Assembly: GCF_010092985.1 (NCBI RefSeq)
Contig: NZ_CP048106.1
Coordinates: 3,100,001-3,164,000 of the forward strand
Direction of reading: 5' to 3'
Source of the DNA: Pontibacter pudoricolor
GTDB lineage: Bacteria; Bacteroidota; Bacteroidia; Cytophagales; Hymenobacteraceae
DNA length: 64,000 nt
A model generated the notes under the pieces. That model saw only the letters and a program-made list of their open reading frames with translations, did not search any database and had not been told where the DNA came from. This document shows positions 54,948-63,224 of the stretch, one piece after another (positions within the stretch are counted from its first letter, which is position 1; the number at the start of each line of letters is the position of its first letter). Position numbers and translations under genes: made by a program.

Positions 54948-54998
54948 AAACTAATGTAAGAAGGCCGCTTTAAAAAGTGGCCTTCTTACATTAGTTTA
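54948..54998. terminator. Bidirectional terminator overlapping the rfbA stop codon
   Basis: AAACTAATGTAAGAAGGCC and its exact complement form a 19-bp stem with A and T runs at each foot, between convergent genes. Confidence 0.88.
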
Positions 54999-55865
54999 AC
55001 GTTTTTCCTTCAGCATCCGGAGCAGGTATTCGCCGTAGCCGCTTTTACGCAGCGGCTCTGCAGCAGCCTGTAGTTGCTCGTCCCCAATAAAGCCCATCCG
55101 CCAGGCTACTTCTTCAATGCAGCCGATCTTCAGGCCTTGCCGCTCTTCAATTACCTGCACAAAGGTAGCCGCCTGCATCAGCGACTGTATGGTACCGGTA
55201 TCGAGCCAGGCAGTGCCCCGGTCCAGGATGCCCACTTTCAGTTTGCCGCGGCGCAGGTACTCTTTGTTCACATCGGTTATCTCGTATTCGCCGCGTGTGC
55301 TTGGTTCCAGGCTCTTGGCAATTTCCACCACCTCGTTGTCATAAAAGTACAGGCCAGGCACAGCGTAGTTGCTTTTTGGCTGCTGCGGCTTTTCTTCTAT
55401 CGAAACCGCGTTGTTGTTTGCATCAAACTCCACTACCCCATAACGCTCCGGGTCGTGCACATGGTAGGCATAAACCACGCCGCCATCAGGATTATTGTTG
55501 GCCTGCAGCAGCTTACTCATGCCCGAGCCATAAAAGATGTTATCGCCCAGCACCAGCGCCACTTTGTCGTTGCCGATAAACTCCTCACCTATCACAAAGG
55601 CCTGCGCCAGTCCGTTTGGCACTTCCTGTACCTTATAACTGAACTTACACCCAATCTGCGAGCCATCTCCTAAAAGGCGCTCAAACATAGGCAGGTCGTG
55701 CGGCGTGGAGATTATCAGGATCTCACGGATACCGGCCAGCATCAGTGTTGAGAGCGGGTAATAGATCATCGGCTTGTCGTACACCGGCATCAGCTGCTTG
55801 CTAACAGCCAGGGTAAGCGGGTGAAGTCTGGTTCCGGAGCCCCCGGCGAGTATAATTCCTTTCAT
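54996..55865 (-). CDS. rfbA: Glucose-1-phosphate thymidylyltransferase RfbA
   Basis: RfbA makes dTDP-glucose from dTTP and glucose-1-phosphate, the first step to dTDP-L-rhamnose and related sugars. The 289-residue protein starts [20 protein letters not shown], with [24 protein letters not shown] and VLGDNIFYG, and has the late [11 protein letters not shown] and EYLLRML. Length is normal. The next gene upstream on this strand is rfbB, separated by ~175 bases of repeat-bearing spacer. Confidence 0.97.
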   Translation of the reverse strand: MKGIILAGGSGTRLHPLTLAVSKQLMPVYDKPMIYYPLSTLMLAGIREILIISTPHDLPMFERLLGDGSQIGCKFSYKVQEVPNGLAQAFVIGEEFIGNDKVALVLGDNIFYGSGMSKLLQANNNPDGGVVYAYHVHDPERYGVVEFDANNNAVSIEEKPQQPKSNYAVPGLYFYDNEVVEIAKSLEPSTRGEYEITDVNKEYLRRGKLKVGILDRGTAWLDTGTIQSLMQAATFVQVIEERQGLKIGCIEEVAWRMGFIGDEQLQAAAEPLRKSGYGEYLLRMLKEKR

Positions 55866-55879
55866 TTATTGATGGCTTG

Positions 55880-56040
55880 ATGGTTGAAGGTTAAATGGTT
55901 GATTCTGATTACAATTGTCATCCCCTACCCCTTCAAAGGGGACTTGGCAACAGGTATAGTTCCCCTCCTCGGAGGGGTTAGGGGTGGGTTAACTATAGCA
56001 GATCAACAATTTAACCTTAAACAATTTAACAATTTCCAAC
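55880..56040. repeat. Repeat-bearing spacer between rfbB and rfbA
   Basis: It contains CCCCTACCCCTTCAAAGGGG, CCCCTCCTCGGAGGGG, one CTATAG site and the AATTTAACCTTAAACAATTTAACAATTT tandem type. The GGGG/CCCC modules are the same kind as those in blocks A-C, here without the core. Confidence 0.65.
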
Positions 56041-57090
56041 CTACCGGTTGGTGTACTGCTCTTCGTAGTAATGCGTATAGTTGCCGCTGGTTACATGCTC
56101 CAGCCACTCCGTGTTTGCTAAGTACCAGTCTACGGTTTTGCTCAGGCCTTCTTCAAAGTTAACCGATGGTTTCCAGCCCAGCTCATTTACAAGTTTGCTT
56201 GAGTCGATGGCGTAGCGCAGGTCGTGGCCGGCACGGTCTTTTACAAACGTGATCAGCTTGCGCGAGTGTCCTTTTTCCCGGCCCAGCTTCTCGTCCATCA
56301 CATCGCACAGCAGCTCGATCAGGTCCAGGTTCTTCCACTCGTTTATGCCACCAATGTTATAGGTGTCTCCTACCTTTCCATTATGGAAGATCACATCAAT
56401 GGCGCGGGCATGGTCCAGCACATAGAGCCAGTCGCGCACGTTTTCGCCTTTGCCGTACACGGGTACCGGGCGCTCGTTTTTGATGTTGTTTATAGCCAGC
56501 GGAATCAGCTTTTCTGGGAAGTGATTTGGGCCATAGTTGTTGGAGCAGTTTGATATTTTGATTGGCAAACCATAAGTATGGTACCAGGCTCTAACAAAGT
56601 GATCGGAACTGGCTTTGGAGGCTGAGTAAGGTGAGCGTGGATCGTATGGTGTTTCTTCGGTAAACAAGCCGTCTTCGCCCAGCGAGCCATACACTTCGTC
56701 GGTAGAGATGTGGTAGAACAGGTGTCTGCTCAGGTCATCGGCCCAGTGCTTCTTGGCCGCATGCAGCAGGTTTACGGTACCGATCACGTTGGTCTGCACA
56801 AAGGCCAGCGGGTCTGTAATCGATCTGTCCACATGCGACTCGGCCGCCAGGTGGATAACGGCGTCAAACTTATAGTTGGCAAAGATCTCGTCCAGGTAAG
56901 CTGCGTCTACAATGTCGCCTTTCAGGAAAGTGTAGTTTTCCTTGTGCTCAACATCCGAAAGGTTTTCCAGGTTACCGGCATAGGTCAGTTTGTCCAGGTT
57001 ATAGATCTGGTAGCTGGGGTACTTGTTAACAAATAACCGAACCACATGCGAGCCGATAAAGCCTGCTCCGCCTGTTATCAATATCTTCAT
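56041..57090 (-). CDS. rfbB: dTDP-glucose 4,6-dehydratase RfbB
   Basis: This enzyme converts dTDP-glucose to dTDP-4-keto-6-deoxyglucose. The 349-residue short-chain dehydrogenase has the NAD motif TGGAGFIGSH (residues 6-15), HLAAESHVDRSI, FYHISTDEVYGSLGE and the catalytic YSASKASSDH. NCSNNYGPNHFPEKLIP is diagnostic. It lies 2 bases after galE on the same strand, so both are cotranscribed. The epimerase and reductase (rfbC and rfbD) are not in the window. Confidence 0.97.
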   Translation of the reverse strand: MKILITGGAGFIGSHVVRLFVNKYPSYQIYNLDKLTYAGNLENLSDVEHKENYTFLKGDIVDAAYLDEIFANYKFDAVIHLAAESHVDRSITDPLAFVQTNVIGTVNLLHAAKKHWADDLSRHLFYHISTDEVYGSLGEDGLFTEETPYDPRSPYSASKASSDHFVRAWYHTYGLPIKISNCSNNYGPNHFPEKLIPLAINNIKNERPVPVYGKGENVRDWLYVLDHARAIDVIFHNGKVGDTYNIGGINEWKNLDLIELLCDVMDEKLGREKGHSRKLITFVKDRAGHDLRYAIDSSKLVNELGWKPSVNFEEGLSKTVDWYLANTEWLEHVTSGNYTHYYEEQYTNR

Positions 57091-57092
57091 GG

Positions 57093-58127
57093 CTATAGTT
57101 TAGCTGTAGATTCCTGTAAATGTAATTGCCAGTCCCAGGCGCTTTTCATAGACTCTTCCAGTGTACTAGTGGTTTTAAAACCAAGAACCTGGGTCGCCTT
57201 GGTTACATCAGCATATATTTTTGGAATATCGCCGGCGCGGCGCGGACCAATTTTATAGTTCAGCTTTACGCCGGTTGCGCGTTCAAAAGCCTGTATAGCC
57301 TCCAGCACCGTGTTACCTTGTCCGGTGCCTACGTTAAACATCTCAATGGCTTCAGCTTTATTTTGCAGCAGTCTTTCAATAGCTACTACATGCGCTTTTG
57401 CCAGGTCCACTACATGTACATAATCGCGGATACAGGTTCCGTCCGGGGTGTCGTAATCATCTCCGAAAACGGTTATCTGCTCACGAATGCCAGCTGCAGT
57501 TTGAGTAATAAAAGGCACCAGGTTATTGGGTACGCCCAGCGGCAGCTCACCAATCCGGGCAGACGGGTGCGCACCAATCGGGTTAAAATAACGCAGGGCT
57601 ATACTCTGGATGTTGCTGTTTCCACTATTTGCCAGGTCAGTCAGGATCTCTTCACAAACTTTTTTGGTGTTGCCATACGGCGAGTTAGCTTTCTGCACCG
57701 GCGTTTGCTCAGTTACCGGCAATTGCTCCGGGATACCATACACCGTGCACGACGAAGAGAAAACCAGCTTCTGTACATTAAATTCCTGCATCACCTGCAA
57801 TAACACCAGCAGCGACCCAACATTGTTATGGTAATACTTCAGCGGCTCAGCTACCGACTCTCCTACTGCCTTATAAGCTGCAAAATGAATAACGCCAACT
57901 ATATCCGACTCCTGCTCAAACACCTTGCGCAGTTCAGCAGCATCGGTACAATCGGTGCGGTAGCACTTTACGTCTTGACCAAGAATGGCTTTTATTCCAT
58001 CTAAAGAGCGCTCCTCAGAGTTAGAGAAATTATCCACTATAACCGGCTCATACCCCGCCTGCTGCAACTCCACTACTGTATGCGAGCCAATGTAGCCGGC
58101 CCCGCCTGTCACTAAAATCTTCTGCAT
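57093..58127 (-). CDS. galE: UDP-glucose 4-epimerase GalE
   Basis: GalE interconverts UDP-glucose and UDP-galactose. The 344-residue protein begins with VTGGAGYIGSHTVVELQQAGY, has FAAYKAVGESVAEPLKYYHNNV, the catalytic SPYGNTKKVCEE (YxxxK) and RYFNPIGAHPSARIGE. Length is normal. It heads the galE-rfbB-rfbA group, a set for cell-surface sugar nucleotides. Confidence 0.97.
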   Translation of the reverse strand: MQKILVTGGAGYIGSHTVVELQQAGYEPVIVDNFSNSEERSLDGIKAILGQDVKCYRTDCTDAAELRKVFEQESDIVGVIHFAAYKAVGESVAEPLKYYHNNVGSLLVLLQVMQEFNVQKLVFSSSCTVYGIPEQLPVTEQTPVQKANSPYGNTKKVCEEILTDLANSGNSNIQSIALRYFNPIGAHPSARIGELPLGVPNNLVPFITQTAAGIREQITVFGDDYDTPDGTCIRDYVHVVDLAKAHVVAIERLLQNKAEAIEMFNVGTGQGNTVLEAIQAFERATGVKLNYKIGPRRAGDIPKIYADVTKATQVLGFKTTSTLEESMKSAWDWQLHLQESTAKL

Positions 58128-58207
58128 GTTTATACTTTATCAGCCCCAATGGCCGAGTTTATACGTGTGGTAATTTATACTTTGTAAAGTTACAATTTTC
58201 TGTCTAA

Positions 58208-59062
58208 TCATTTCACTGCCCGCACCATACGGTCTTTGCCGAACAGGTCCTGCACTACTTTGGCTTCTGCAAAGCCTGCCTCCAACAGCACATCGCATGT
58301 CTCGGGGCCGTAACGTTCATTTATCTCGAAGTATAGTTTGCCGGCTGGCTTTAGCAGACTATAACCAACTATAGCTATGCGTTTGTAGAATTTAAGCGGG
58401 TCGGTATCGGGCACAAAAAGAGCCAGGTGCGGTTCATATTCCAGCACATTGGCGCGCATCTGTTGCTGCTCTTCTTCCAGCACATACGGCGGGTTACTGG
58501 TGATGATGTCCAGTGAGCCGGAAGCTATAGTTTGTATGTCGTCAAATATATCCTGGTGCAGCCAGTTTATCGTCTGGCTATAGTTTGCCGCATTTGCCTT
58601 TGCCACTTCCAGCGCTCCTTCTGATACTTCCAGGCCATAAACCGCTTCTGTATGTAAGTTTGCAGCCAGCGCGATGGGTATACAGCCGCTACCGGTGCAG
58701 ATATCCAGAATCTTTAACCCCTGCTGGTTCCGGTGCTCTTTTGCCACGAGGTCTACCAGCTCTTCGGTTTCGGGACGCGGGATAAGTACGTTCTGGTTTA
58801 CCTGCAGCTCCAATCCATAAAAATGCGCCACGCCCAACACGTATTGCAGCGGCTCGTTTTTCAAAAGGCGGCTAACTATAGTTCGCAACTCTTCCTGTTG
58901 CATTATAGTTACTTCCTGCTGTTGACTTAAGCTTAGTTGAACCCGGTTTTGTTGCAGCACATGTTCCAGCACCTGCTGTGCCATGGCTCCTGCTTCCTGC
59001 TCAGGGTAAAGCCCGGAAAGCTGCTGACTTATAGTTTGTGTTGTTTGCTGTATGGTGGCCAC
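58208..59062 (-). CDS. prmC: Peptide chain release factor N5-glutamine methyltransferase PrmC
   Basis: PrmC methylates the Gln of the GGQ motif in RF1 and RF2 using SAM. The 284-residue protein has the N-terminal helical domain (about 1-85), then ELVDLVAKEH and the SAM site ILDICTGSGCIPIALA. The catalytic IITSNPPYVLEEE and the late KLYFEINERYG follow. It is divergent from ribD; overlapping -7-like elements lie between them. Confidence 0.95.
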   Translation of the reverse strand: MATIQQTTQTISQQLSGLYPEQEAGAMAQQVLEHVLQQNRVQLSLSQQQEVTIMQQEELRTIVSRLLKNEPLQYVLGVAHFYGLELQVNQNVLIPRPETEELVDLVAKEHRNQQGLKILDICTGSGCIPIALAANLHTEAVYGLEVSEGALEVAKANAANYSQTINWLHQDIFDDIQTIASGSLDIITSNPPYVLEEEQQQMRANVLEYEPHLALFVPDTDPLKFYKRIAIVGYSLLKPAGKLYFEINERYGPETCDVLLEAGFAEAKVVQDLFGKDRMVRAVK

Positions 59063-59083
59063 GGCTTTTTCTGTTGATTTAGA

Positions 59084-59099
59084 TATCTTTGCAAAGTTA
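59084..59099. promoter_or_regulatory. Overlapping divergent -7-like boxes between prmC and ribD
   Basis: TATCTTTG on the plus strand and TAACTTTG on the minus strand overlap in CTTTGCAAAG. Each fits TAnnTTTG for one of the flanking genes. The -33 boxes are not clear. Confidence 0.3.
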
Positions 59100-59154
59100 A
59101 CTTTATTGATTTGAAGATGTGGAAATTTGGAGATGTGAACTTGAATTTATCTCC

Positions 59155-59230
59155 TGACCCAAGACGCAAAATATTGCGTCTCTACATATGCCATCAACTC
59201 TTAACTTTTAACTCATAACTTTTAACGCTA
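59155..59230. repeat. GACGCAA...TTGCGTC palindrome and TTAACTTTTAACTC tandem before ribD
   Basis: The palindrome GACGCAAAATATTGCGTC lies at 59163-59180, followed by TCTACA. A tandem of AACTCTTAACTTTTAACTC and TAACTTTTAAC then runs to the TTG start codon of ribD. Confidence 0.7.
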
Positions 59231-60286
59231 TTGCAAAGCAATACTTACATGCAGCGTGCGCTGGAACTGGCCAGGTTGGGCAGCGGTTATACGGCTCCTA
59301 ACCCGATGGTAGGCTGCGTGGTGGTGCACAACGGGCAGATAATTGGAGAAGGCTGGCACCGGAACTATGGTGGCCCGCATGCCGAAGTAAACGCCATTGC
59401 CAGTGTGCAGAATAAAAGCTTGCTCCCGGAAAGCCGCGTGTATGTAACCTTAGAGCCCTGCTCCCATTTTGGTAAAACGCCGCCCTGCGCCGACCTGTTG
59501 ATAAACAGCGGCGTGCGTGATGTAGTGATCTGTAACCTGGACCCAAACCCTTTAGTAGCCGGACGTGGTGTGCAGAAACTGCTGGATGCGGGAATAAAAG
59601 TACAAACCGGCCTGCTGGAACAGGAAGGACTGGAGCTGAACAAGCGTTTCTTTACAAGCCATAGTTTAAAGCGGCCTTACATTATATTAAAATGGGCTGA
59701 AACTGCTGATGGTTATGTAGCCGGGCCGGGCTGTGAACAGGTACAGATTAGCGGTGCACTGGCAAAGCGTTTTGTGCATAAGCTTCGCGCTGAAGAACAG
59801 GCCATTATGGTAGGCACCCGCACCGCCCTGCACGATAACCCGCGCCTGAATACCCGCCACTGGAGCGGCAGAGATCCAATACGTATAGTGATAGATCGCC
59901 AGTTAACTTTACCCCAAACTATAAATTTGTTTGATGGCAGCCAGCCAACTATAGTTTATAATTATAGAAAACAGGAAGACCTGGAGAATCTATACTTTGT
60001 GCAGCTTCAGGAAAACGAACCATTGCTACCGCAGATCATGGCAGACCTGCACAAGCGTAATGTGATATCAGTATTAGTGGAAGGCGGCACTTACCTGCTC
60101 GAAAGCCTGCTGGAAGAAAACCTGTGGGACGAAGCTTTTATCCTTAAAAATACAGCCAAAACTATAGTTGATGGCATAAAAGCGCCAACTATGGTGTATG
60201 GCAATTTAGTGGAACAACAAACATTAGGAACCGACGAGCTGTTGCACTACAAAAACAATAATCAGCAACTAACAATCAACAATTAA
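59231..60286 (+). CDS. ribD: Bifunctional riboflavin biosynthesis protein RibD
   Basis: RibD deaminates and then reduces the pyrimidine intermediate of riboflavin synthesis. In this 351-residue protein the deaminase domain has the zinc site H50-A-E52 and Cys77/Cys86 (PCSHFGKTPPC). The reductase domain begins near residue 150 (RPYIILKWAETADGYVA) and has VEGGTYLLESLLEENLWDE. The start is TTG (MQSNTYMQRALELARLG); an ATG six codons later would shorten the family start. The C-terminal tail NNNQQLTINN is encoded by an AT-rich intergenic-type repeat. Confidence 0.94.
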   Translation: MQSNTYMQRALELARLGSGYTAPNPMVGCVVVHNGQIIGEGWHRNYGGPHAEVNAIASVQNKSLLPESRVYVTLEPCSHFGKTPPCADLLINSGVRDVVICNLDPNPLVAGRGVQKLLDAGIKVQTGLLEQEGLELNKRFFTSHSLKRPYIILKWAETADGYVAGPGCEQVQISGALAKRFVHKLRAEEQAIMVGTRTALHDNPRLNTRHWSGRDPIRIVIDRQLTLPQTINLFDGSQPTIVYNYRKQEDLENLYFVQLQENEPLLPQIMADLHKRNVISVLVEGGTYLLESLLEENLWDEAFILKNTAKTIVDGIKAPTMVYGNLVEQQTLGTDELLHYKNNNQQLTINN

Positions 60287-60290
60287 ATAC

Positions 60291-60773
60291 ATGGCCGAAT
60301 CGCTTATAGTTGACCAGAACCTTAGCAAAGAAGAAAAATATAAAACCCTGTTGCCGCAGATAGAAGCTTTAACAACAGGCGAAACAGACCTGATTGCTAA
60401 CATCTCGAACTTAGTAGCTGCCTTAAAACAAGGGCTCGGCTTTTTCTGGGTGGGCGTTTATTTTAACAAAGAAGGCCAGTTGGTACTAGGCCCTTTTCAG
60501 GGACCGATCGCCTGCACCCGCATCCCTTACCACAAAGGTGTATGCGGCGCCTGTTACACCCGCCGGGAAACTATACTGGTACCAGACGTGGAAGCCTTCC
60601 CGGGGCATATAGCCTGCGCCAGCGAATCCAAATCAGAAATTGTGGTGCCGGTAATAAAAGACGGTGACGTAAAACTGGTTCTGGACGTAGACAGCGACAG
60701 GCTAAACGACTTCGACGAAGTAGACCAGAAGTACCTGGAGCAATTGATGAAGCTGGTAGAAAGCTGGTATTAG
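60291..60773 (+). CDS. Free methionine-R-sulfoxide reductase (GAF domain)
   Basis: fRMsr reduces free methionine-R-sulfoxide. The 160-residue GAF protein has C75, C85 and C109 with spacings of 10 and 24 residues, the same as the three redox cysteines of the yeast enzyme. LGPFQGPIACTRIPYHKGVCGACYT and AFPGHIACASESKSEIVVPVIKDGDV match the family. It begins 4 bases after the ribD stop and is probably in the same operon. Confidence 0.94.
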   Translation: MAESLIVDQNLSKEEKYKTLLPQIEALTTGETDLIANISNLVAALKQGLGFFWVGVYFNKEGQLVLGPFQGPIACTRIPYHKGVCGACYTRRETILVPDVEAFPGHIACASESKSEIVVPVIKDGDVKLVLDVDSDRLNDFDEVDQKYLEQLMKLVESWY

Positions 60774-60884
60774 CATTCTTTGACAAAGGAATTTTTGACA
60801 AAAGGCAATGGACCTCATGCCTCAAGTTATGCTATTGCTAAACTTGCGGCATTTTTGTAGTAGAAAGGCTATTGTTCCACAGAA

Positions 60885-60960
60885 AAAATGACGCAAAATA
60901 TTGCGTCTCTACAAATCTTTTTCATCTCCTAAATCCCATTAATCCCGGTTCAGACAAAAA
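60885..60960. repeat. GACGCAA...TTGCGTC palindrome and ATTAATCCCGGTTCAGAC unit
   Basis: GACGCAAAATATTGCGTC at 60890-60907 is followed by TCTACA. A TCCTAAATCCCATTAATCCC...GGTTCAGAC unit follows, which is the inverse of one near 50.5 kb. Confidence 0.65.
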
Positions 60961-60962
60961 GC

Positions 60963-61002
60963 AAAATGCCGCTGCAAGTATAAATTGCAGCGGCATTTTT
61001 TA
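60963..61002. terminator. Terminator between convergent fRMsr and psd
   Basis: AAAATGCCGCTGCAA and TTGCAGCGGCATTTT form a 15-bp stem with a 7-base loop. Confidence 0.88.
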
Positions 61003-61045
61003 TAATCTTTTGTCTTTTGTCAAATAGTCTTTTGTCTCAAAAACC

Positions 61046-61729
61046 TTACCCAAACAGTGTTGGCGGAGGTGTTTTAAGCTGGGCTATTACCGTCTGACCG
61101 CCTTTGGTTTTCTGGCCAAGCTCTACTTTAATTTCTGTATCAAGCGGCACAAACACGTCTACGCGCGAGCCAAATTTAATAAAACCAAACTCTTCGCCCT
61201 GGCTAACTTCATCACCTTCTTTTACATACCAAACTATACGGCGCGCCATGGCTCCTGCAATCTGGCGGAACAACACCTCAGGGCCGGCAGTAGACTCTAC
61301 CACCACAGTAGTACGCTCGTTCTGTGTGCTCGATTTTGGGTGCCAGGCTACAAAGTAGTTTCCCGGATGATATTTAAAATACTTTACGATGCCTGAAACC
61401 GGGTTACGCGTAATATGCACGTTTATCGGCGACATGAAAATAGAGATCTGCTTGCGCTTATCCTTAAAGTATTCCGGCTCTTCCACTTCCTCAATTACCA
61501 CTACTTTGCCATCGGCCGGCGCTATCAGCAGGTCTTCGTGCAATAGCAGGTTGCGGTACGGGCTCCGGAAAAACTGAAGTATAAGCAGGAACAACACTGC
61601 AGATACACCAGAGAAAATCTTGTTGAAGGTATTGTTTTCGGCGTTGAAGTTGTAGAGCAACAGGTTGATTGCTACTAACCCTAGCAATGTAAAAAACAGA
61701 ATCTTTCGTCCTTCTTTATGAATCTTCAT
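61046..61729 (-). CDS. psd: Phosphatidylserine decarboxylase family protein
   Basis: This 227-residue short-form Psd makes phosphatidylethanolamine. The N-terminus has one or two membrane helices (residues 9-55). The body shows APADGKVVVIEEV, FMSPINVHITRNPVSG and the self-cleavage Gly-Ser in FIKFGSRVDVF (residues 187-188), which would yield the pyruvoyl subunit. The short length is normal for the Bacteroidota/archaeal type. It lies on the same strand as gdhA and cdsA; psd and cdsA often neighbour each other, here with gdhA between. Confidence 0.93.
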   Translation of the reverse strand: MKIHKEGRKILFFTLLGLVAINLLLYNFNAENNTFNKIFSGVSAVLFLLILQFFRSPYRNLLLHEDLLIAPADGKVVVIEEVEEPEYFKDKRKQISIFMSPINVHITRNPVSGIVKYFKYHPGNYFVAWHPKSSTQNERTTVVVESTAGPEVLFRQIAGAMARRIVWYVKEGDEVSQGEEFGFIKFGSRVDVFVPLDTEIKVELGQKTKGGQTVIAQLKTPPPTLFG

Positions 61730-61769
61730 TAGTGTGTTGTGAAATTACTGCAGCTACTTTATAAGTTAT

Positions 61770-61801
61770 AATAGCCCATCCAGTTTAGTAGATGGGCTAT
61801 T
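61770..61801 (-). terminator. Hairpin downstream of gdhA
   Basis: AATAGCCCATC and GATGGGCTATT form an 11-bp stem with a 10-base loop; the T-run on the minus strand is weak. Confidence 0.7.
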
Positions 61802-61852
61802 ACCTGCATCAAAATTATATAAACTTTCGCTTATTTTTATAAAAATCTTTGC

Positions 61853-63127
61853 TTAGAAGCCACCGCGGTACTTGTACGTCATGGCTACCTTGTCAATAGC
61901 TACAATGTAAGCGGCAATACGCATTGGTACGTTATACTTCTGAGATGCGGCATAAACACGCTCAAACGACTCGTTCATGATACGCTCAGCACGCTCATTT
62001 ACACGGTCCAGCGTCCATTTAAAGCCCATGCGGTTCTGTACCCACTCAAAGTAAGACACCGTTACACCACCAGAGTTTGCCAGGATATCCGGCACTACCA
62101 TAATGCCTTTTTCGTTGATGATATTATCGGCTTTATATGAAGTAGGTCCGTTTGCACCTTCCACTATAAGGCGAGCCTGTATCTTATCAACATTCTTTAT
62201 CGTGATCACATCTTCTACAGCAGCTGGAATAATTACATCCACTTTAGAAGTTAGCAATTCTTCCGGGTCCATCAGTTCAGCTCCTTTGTAACCTTCCAGG
62301 CGACCATTGTGTGCGTTCTTGTACTCGATAGCATCTTCAATGTCGATACCGTTATCGTTCCAGTAAGCGCCGCTTACGTCGCTTACGCCAAGAATTTTAA
62401 CGCCGCGCTCAGCCATAAGCTTGGCAGCCCATGCGCCTACGTTACCGAAACCCTGGATGGCAGCAGTAGATTTTGAAGGGTCCATGCCCAGTTTATCCAT
62501 AGCAGCCATTGCCGATACCATTACGCCACGGCCAGTAGCCTCTACGCGGCCAAGCGAACCACCTAACACAAGCGGCTTACCTGTAACAACAGCATGCACT
62601 GTAGAGCCTTTTGTTTTAGAGTATTCGTCCATCAGCCAGGCCATTTCACGTGGGCCTGTACCCATGTCCGGTGCAGGAATGTCCTGATCAGGTCCAAAGG
62701 TATCTGCCAGTGCTGACGTATAAGCTCTTGTTAAACGCTCGATCTCACCAGCCGACATAGTAAAAGGATCGCATATTATACCGCCTTTTGCACCACCGTA
62801 AGGGATGTCTACTACCGCACATTTCCAGGTCATCCAGGCTGCAAGCGCCTTTACTTCATCCAGGAAAACATCCGGAGCATACCGTATACCACCTTTGGAA
62901 GGACCAAGTATAGTAGAATGTATTACACGGTAACCCTCGAACACACGTACCTTGCCATCATCCATCGTTACAGGAATGTTCACGATTACCTGGCGGGTAG
63001 GCGATTTTAATACGTTATATGTCTCTTCATCCAACCCTAATACTTCAGCGGCAATATTGAATCGTGACATCATCGATTCGAACGGATTTTCCCTATCCTT
63101 GATCGGTGCAGGTTCTTTGTATAACAT
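61853..63127 (-). CDS. gdhA: Glutamate dehydrogenase (Glu/Leu/Phe/Val dehydrogenase family)
   Basis: This 424-residue protein interconverts glutamate and 2-oxoglutarate plus ammonia. It shows GGIRYAPDVFLDEVKALAAWMTWKCAVVDIPYGGAKGGI with the catalytic Lys, then PAPDMGTGPREMAWLMDEY. The NAD domain has IQGFGNVGAWAAKLMAERGVKILGVSDVSG, and the late VIIPAAVEDVIT, GANGPT and PDILANSGGVTVSYFEWVQN follow. Cofactor preference cannot be read with certainty. Confidence 0.95.
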   Translation of the reverse strand: MLYKEPAPIKDRENPFESMMSRFNIAAEVLGLDEETYNVLKSPTRQVIVNIPVTMDDGKVRVFEGYRVIHSTILGPSKGGIRYAPDVFLDEVKALAAWMTWKCAVVDIPYGGAKGGIICDPFTMSAGEIERLTRAYTSALADTFGPDQDIPAPDMGTGPREMAWLMDEYSKTKGSTVHAVVTGKPLVLGGSLGRVEATGRGVMVSAMAAMDKLGMDPSKSTAAIQGFGNVGAWAAKLMAERGVKILGVSDVSGAYWNDNGIDIEDAIEYKNAHNGRLEGYKGAELMDPEELLTSKVDVIIPAAVEDVITIKNVDKIQARLIVEGANGPTSYKADNIINEKGIMVVPDILANSGGVTVSYFEWVQNRMGFKWTLDRVNERAERIMNESFERVYAASQKYNVPMRIAAYIVAIDKVAMTYKYRGGF

Positions 63128-63224
63128 TAGATTAACCTTTTGATTTGATCAGTTTGATTAAGATTTCAGAGGTAAAGGTATATAATTTATACATACAACC
63201 GCCAACTATACCGGAAACAAAAAA

